This document shows, piece by piece, positions 60,295-64,000 of a DNA stretch of 64,000 bases. The stretch is from NCBI RefSeq assembly GCF_051124815.1, contig NZ_CP118485.1, positions 1,054,001 to 1,118,000 of the forward strand, written 5' to 3'. Origin of the DNA: Azospirillum sp051124815. Its GTDB lineage: Bacteria > Pseudomonadota > Alphaproteobacteria > Azospirillales > Azospirillaceae. Below the pieces are notes generated by a model that was given only the letters and a program-made list of their open reading frames with translations, searched no databases and had not been told where the DNA came from. Numbering within the stretch: position 1 is the stretch's first letter; every line of letters begins with the position of its first letter. The position numbers were made by a program, and so were the translations under genes.

Positions 60295-61548
60295 GTGACG
60301 TTCGATCCGCCGTCAATCCTGTTCGTCAACCGGGTGTTCCCGCCGGACCGCGGGGCGACCGGCCGTTGCCTGTCGGACCTTTCCGGCCGTATGGCGGCTG
60401 CAGGCTGGCGGGTGACGGTGGTTGCGGACGGCGAGCGGTCGGATGGCCGCGCCCCCGCCGGCGTCACGCTTTGCAGGACCGGCGGCAGCGTTGCGGCAGG
60501 GGAGAAGACAGGGGAGCGGCCGGATGCGCGCGCCTACCTCGATTCGCTGTGCCGACTGACCGGCCGGGCACTCCGCCTGCCGCGCCACGACCTCGTGGTG
60601 ACGATGACCGACCCACCCCTGCTGGCGCTGGCCGGTCCGGTCCTGGCCGCCCGGCATGGGGCGGCGTCGCTGCACTGGTGCCAGGACCTGTATCCGGACC
60701 TGCTGCCGGTTCTGGGCGTACGGTTGCCGGCGATCCTCCGGCGGATGGCCGGAAACGGCATGGCACGCGCCCTGCGCCGGCAGGACGGGGTGGTCGCCAT
60801 CGGGCGCTGCATGCGCGAGCGCATCCTGGCGGCCGGGGTGCCGGCGGACAGGGTGACTCTGCTGCCGAACTGGCCCGATCCGGCGATCCACCCGCTGCCG
60901 AAGGCGGGCAATGGATTCCGCCGGTCGCTGGGACTTGTGGAGGGCGACGGACGTTTCCTGGTGGCCTATTGCGGGACGCTCGGGCTTGCCCATCCGATGC
61001 AAGGTGTTCTGGAGGCCGCGGCCCGGCTGCAGGACAGCGATCCCTCCGTGCTTTTCCTGCTGGTCGGGGAGGGGAGGGGATTCGCCGCGGTGGAGGAGGC
61101 TGCGCGCGACCGGGGCTTGCGCAACCTGCGCCGGCTTCCCTGGCAGCCGGCCGGGCAGCTGGCAGAGTGCCTGTCCGCCGCCGATCTGCATCTGGTGGCG
61201 ATGGACCCGGCGGCGGAGGGGATGCTGGTACCGAGCAAGCTGGCCGGGGTGCAGGCGGCGGGGCGCCCCTGCCTGTTCCTGGGGCCGGCGGGAAGCGAGG
61301 CGGCGACCAGGGTCGCAGGCTGCGGTCTGGTGATCGATCCGTTCGACGGTTCGGCCATTGCCGACGCGGTGCGCGCCTATGCCGCAGATCCCGGCCGGTG
61401 CGCGGCGGAGGGAGCGCGCGCGGCCCGGCAGTCGGCCGCCTGGACCGCCGATCGGGCCGCCGCGGCCTTCGCCGGGCTGGCCCAACGCCTCGTGGCGGAA
61501 CGCAGGCTTGCCCGGCCGGTGATGGGAAGGGCGCTGCCCCATGCCTGA
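60295..61548 (+). CDS. Glycosyltransferase family 4 protein
   Basis: A 417-residue GT-B glycosyltransferase. The N-terminal half has ILFVNRVFPPDRGATGRCLSDL; the C-terminal half has LVAYCGTLGLAHPMQGVLEA, LFLLVGEGRG and a probable nucleotide-sugar region near MLVPSKLAGVQAAGRPCLF. The start is GTG 60295; GTG 60271 would add eight residues. It overlaps the Wzz-like gene by eight bases. Sugar unknown. Confidence 0.85.
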   Translation: MTFDPPSILFVNRVFPPDRGATGRCLSDLSGRMAAAGWRVTVVADGERSDGRAPAGVTLCRTGGSVAAGEKTGERPDARAYLDSLCRLTGRALRLPRHDLVVTMTDPPLLALAGPVLAARHGAASLHWCQDLYPDLLPVLGVRLPAILRRMAGNGMARALRRQDGVVAIGRCMRERILAAGVPADRVTLLPNWPDPAIHPLPKAGNGFRRSLGLVEGDGRFLVAYCGTLGLAHPMQGVLEAAARLQDSDPSVLFLLVGEGRGFAAVEEAARDRGLRNLRRLPWQPAGQLAECLSAADLHLVAMDPAAEGMLVPSKLAGVQAAGRPCLFLGPAGSEAATRVAGCGLVIDPFDGSAIADAVRAYAADPGRCAAEGARAARQSAAWTADRAAAAFAGLAQRLVAERRLARPVMGRALPHA

Positions 61549-62545
61549 CGGCGTCATCTCACCAGCCCAACGCCACCAAACCGCGCCGCAGGCTCTGACT
61601 CTGGTCCTACCGGCGTCGGGCGGGGAGGGCGATCTGCGCGCCTTCGTTCGCACCCTGCGGACGGGGTGGCGCTGGCTGCTGGCGGGTTGGCTGGGCGGGC
61701 TGGCGCTGGCGATTGCCGGATTGTGGGCGGTGACGCCGGCCTACACTGCGGCGATGGTCATCGGGCCGACGGCGCGTGTCGGATCGGCCGCGATGGGGGC
61801 CCGGGTGCCGACGCTGAACGGCCGCGATTCCGCCGCCGTCGCCGAACCCGGTGCAGGAGACGAATCGCTGTCGGACTTTGCCCGCTATCTGGAACTGTTG
61901 GGATCGGGGCCGGTTGCCGAGCGTCTGGCGCGCGATCCCGACATCCTGCGTGCCCTGTTCCCCGACCGCTGGGATGCGGAGGCAGGGTGCTGGCGTCCGC
62001 CGCCGGGGCTGCTGCCGATGGTGAAGCGGGCATTGCTGGCGCTGGTCGGACGCCAGGACTGGGTGGAGCCGGACGGCGACCGCGTGGCGCGCGCGCTGCG
62101 CGAACGGCTGGTGGTCGACATGCTGCGGTCGGGACCGATGCGGCGCATCACCGTCCGCCACGCCGACCGGGCGACGGCTATCGATCTGCTGGGGCGGATC
62201 GCCGGGGCAACCGATGCTCATCTGCGGGCGGAGGCAGCCCGGCGCAGCGCCGCGCAGATCGCCCACATCAAGCTCCGGCTCGGCGCCGTCACCGTGGCGG
62301 AGCACCGGCAGGCCCTGAGCGACCTGCTGCTCGATCAGGAACGGGTGGCGATGATGATCGGCGTCGACCTGCCCTTCGCCGCCGACCTGATCCAGCCGCC
62401 GGCCGCCGGCGCCCTGCCGGACTGGCCGAACCCAGCCGTCGTGGTGCCGCTGGCCGGGCTGGTCGGGCTGGTCGCCGCCGCCTTCGGCCTGTCGGCCCGC
62501 CACGCGCTGATGGACCACGGCATCGGCGTGGAGGCGGCGTCATGA
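61541..62545 (+). CDS. Wzz-like chain-length determinant protein
   Basis: A 334-residue inner-membrane protein with a first membrane segment at about 45-65 (WLLAGWLGGLALAIAGLWAV), a long helical periplasmic domain and a second segment near the C-terminus (VVVPLAGLVGLVAAAFGLSA). This is the topology of Wzz/polysaccharide co-polymerases that set glycan length. No tyrosine kinase domain is attached. It starts within the glycosyltransferase gene and overlaps the next gene by four bases. Confidence 0.75.
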   Translation: MPDGVISPAQRHQTAPQALTLVLPASGGEGDLRAFVRTLRTGWRWLLAGWLGGLALAIAGLWAVTPAYTAAMVIGPTARVGSAAMGARVPTLNGRDSAAVAEPGAGDESLSDFARYLELLGSGPVAERLARDPDILRALFPDRWDAEAGCWRPPPGLLPMVKRALLALVGRQDWVEPDGDRVARALRERLVVDMLRSGPMRRITVRHADRATAIDLLGRIAGATDAHLRAEAARRSAAQIAHIKLRLGAVTVAEHRQALSDLLLDQERVAMMIGVDLPFAADLIQPPAAGALPDWPNPAVVVPLAGLVGLVAAAFGLSARHALMDHGIGVEAAS

Positions 62546-63603
62546 CTGCTACACCGGTCTCCGGCATTCCGGTCTCTGTGGTGGTGATGACGCGCAACGA
62601 GGCGGCGAATCTGCCCGTCTGCCTGCCGTCGCTCGCCCGCTTTGCCGAGTGCTTCGTGGTCGATAGCGGCAGCGTCGACGGAACGCCGGACATTGCCCGG
62701 TCGCACGGCGCGCGGCTGGTGCCCTTCCGCTGGAATGGCCGCTATCCCAAGAAGAAGCAGTGGTGCCTGGATACTCTGCCCTTTGCCCATGACTGGGTTC
62801 TGTTCGTCGATGCCGACGAACGGCCGACGGTGGAACTGGTGGAGGAAATCGCTCGCCTGATGGCGGACTCCCCGGCCGATGGACCGCGCCATGCCGCCTA
62901 TTGGATCGACGGCCGGCCGGTCGTCCGCGGCCGGGCCCTGCGGTTCGGCTGCTGGAACCGCAAACTGGCTCTGATCGACCGCCGGCGAGTGCGATTTCCC
63001 GAACAACCCGACCTGGATGTCGCATCCATGTGGGAGGTGGAAGGGCATTACCAGCCGCAGGTTGCCGGCACGACCGGCCGGCTGCGCCAGCCGATGGACC
63101 ATGACGACGCCAAGCCGCTCTCGGCCTGGTTCGACCGGCACAACCGCTATTCCGACTGGGAGGCGGCCTTGCGTGCCGACGGCCGGATGGAGCGGCTGAT
63201 CGACGGCGAACTGGAGGCCGGCGCCGGGCCCTTCCCGGGCCTGTCCGGTCTAACCGGCCGGCGTGCGCAGAAACGGCTGTTCCACCGCTTGCCCGGCCGG
63301 CCGCTCTGGGCCTTCCTGCACGCTTATGTGCTGCGTCTCGGCGTCCTTGACGGCGCAAGGGGGCTCGACCACGCGCTGGCGCGCGCGTTCTACTACTGGC
63401 AGGTCGGCGTGAAGATGCGCTCGGCCGCACAGGCGCGGGATTCGGCCGTTCGCTTTCCGCCGGTCGGCAGCTCGCCCGGTCGTCCTCCGTCCGTTCGTTC
63501 CGGAAGCGAGGCTTACTCTTCGAGTAAGGCGATGCGGTCGCCGCCCAGCGCCTTCAGCAGGTCGAAGGTGCGCTTGCGCACGCCCGGATCCTCGATCCGG
63601 TAA
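62542..63603 (+). CDS. Glycosyltransferase family 2 protein
   Basis: A 353-residue GT-A enzyme. The N-terminal VSVVVMTRNEAANLPVCL, the VVDSGSVDGTPDIA loop and the metal-binding FVDADERPT (DxD-type) are clear. It resembles WaaE/KdtX-like transferases. The last 30 codons (from 63513) run antisense through the convergent PraR-like gene. The ATG overlaps the previous stop (ATGA). Confidence 0.88.
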   Translation: MTATPVSGIPVSVVVMTRNEAANLPVCLPSLARFAECFVVDSGSVDGTPDIARSHGARLVPFRWNGRYPKKKQWCLDTLPFAHDWVLFVDADERPTVELVEEIARLMADSPADGPRHAAYWIDGRPVVRGRALRFGCWNRKLALIDRRRVRFPEQPDLDVASMWEVEGHYQPQVAGTTGRLRQPMDHDDAKPLSAWFDRHNRYSDWEAALRADGRMERLIDGELEAGAGPFPGLSGLTGRRAQKRLFHRLPGRPLWAFLHAYVLRLGVLDGARGLDHALARAFYYWQVGVKMRSAAQARDSAVRFPPVGSSPGRPPSVRSGSEAYSSSKAMRSPPSAFSRSKVRLRTPGSSIR

Positions 63604-63980
63604 TAGGCCCGGACCAGCTCCAGCGTCTCGCGGCGCGCCATCGATTCGAATTCGTCCGTCTCGCTCATGCTCTCGGCAGGGGATTCGGCGGTGATCTGGT
63701 CGGGCGACGGCATGTCGTCGAAGAAGTAGCTGACCGGCACGCCCAGGACCTGCGAAAGGTTGTAAAGGCGGCTGGCGCTGATGCGGTTCGACCCGCGCTC
63801 GTACTTCTGCAGCTGCTGGAAGGTAATCCCGACCGCCTCGCCCAGCTTTTCCTGACTCAGGCCGAGCAGGGTGCGGCGAAGCCGCAGGCGGGCGCCGACA
63901 TGGATGTCGATGGGGTTGGGACCTTCGCCGCGGCGCGACAGGGTATGGGCAGGGGCGAGTTTGGTCTTGGTCGCGCTCAT
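63513..63980 (-). CDS. PraR-like XRE-family regulator
   Basis: A 155-residue helix-turn-helix repressor. The domain PIDIHVGARLRLRRTLLGLSQ through QQLQKYERGSNRISASRLYNL (about 23-75) matches the alphaproteobacterial PraR/PhrR type, with LGVPVSYFFDD after it and an acidic tail. In rhizobia PraR represses quorum-sensing and biofilm genes. Here it is convergent with, and overlaps by 91 bases, the polysaccharide locus. Its promoter lies at or beyond the right edge. Confidence 0.85.
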   Translation of the reverse strand: MSATKTKLAPAHTLSRRGEGPNPIDIHVGARLRLRRTLLGLSQEKLGEAVGITFQQLQKYERGSNRISASRLYNLSQVLGVPVSYFFDDMPSPDQITAESPAESMSETDEFESMARRETLELVRAYYRIEDPGVRKRTFDLLKALGGDRIALLEE

Positions 63981-64000
63981 AAGTCGTACCTCGAAGGGAA

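Overview
The window is chromosomal DNA of a high-GC alphaproteobacterium. Gene content and order (rpsB-tsf-pyrH-frr-uppS-cdsA-dxr-rseP-bamA-skp-fabZ-lpxA-lpxI-lpxB; gltA, gltX, comEC, lexA, moeA, moaC, trpC-trpD-trpG; popZ next to valS; purM/purN next to a DUF2066-pgsA-like-permease-hdaA block) fit Rhodospirillales, most likely Azospirillum or a close relative. I see no phage, insertion sequence, CRISPR array or rRNA; it reads as core genome with a few accessory islands.

Layout. 1-14.4 kb (+): end of aspS, then a translation / isoprenoid / envelope biogenesis block, with lpxD missing from its usual place, followed by gloA. 14.9-27.4 kb: an FtrA-like regulator divergent from a rhodanese, then a mostly minus-strand block with citrate synthase, gltX, lexA, molybdopterin genes and trpGDC, with comEC on the plus strand. 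27.5-30.7 kb: small accessory genes (STY0301-like secreted protein, polysaccharide deacetylase, heavy-metal-binding protein, FmdB zinc ribbon, alpha/beta hydrolase). 30.8-33.9 kb (+): cupin-cobU-cobO-cobQ. 33.9-39.6 kb (-): two acetyltransferases, sulfurtransferase, AlaX, cysteine synthase, Nudix hydrolase and a PDZ protein whose protease triad is gone. 39.8-41.2 kb: small proteins and two tRNA genes (Asn, Cys), each with its own promoter and terminator. 41.5-47.5 kb (+): a Pcm-like methyltransferase, rhodanese, tolC, popZ, valS. 47.6-49.6 kb (-): cytochrome oxidase subunit IV, purN, purM. 49.7-54.3 kb (+): DUF2066, CDP-alcohol phosphatidyltransferase, permease, hdaA, SDR. 54.5-57.2 kb (+): MarR regulator, a 32-residue membrane microprotein, AAA ATPase. 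58.5-63.6 kb (+): a small surface-polysaccharide locus, ended by a convergent PraR-like repressor gene.

The most striking observation is at 55.1-55.3 kb. A 32-codon single-membrane-span ORF with a strong ribosome binding site is preceded by three exact copies of the alphaproteobacterial LexA operator pattern (GTTC-N7-GTTC, or its complement) within 71 bases. The lexA gene in this window (22.6 kb) carries the same pattern over its own promoter. By analogy with Caulobacter SidA, a tiny LexA-controlled inner-membrane inhibitor of cell division, this is a candidate SOS-induced checkpoint peptide that a length-limited gene caller would miss.

Other points of interest: three copies of a cruciform intergenic repeat of about 95-125 bp, an array of GAAC half-sites upstream of lexA, an HtrA-like pseudoprotease, an SDR protein without the catalytic Tyr and Lys, and a PopZ with a 17-proline run.
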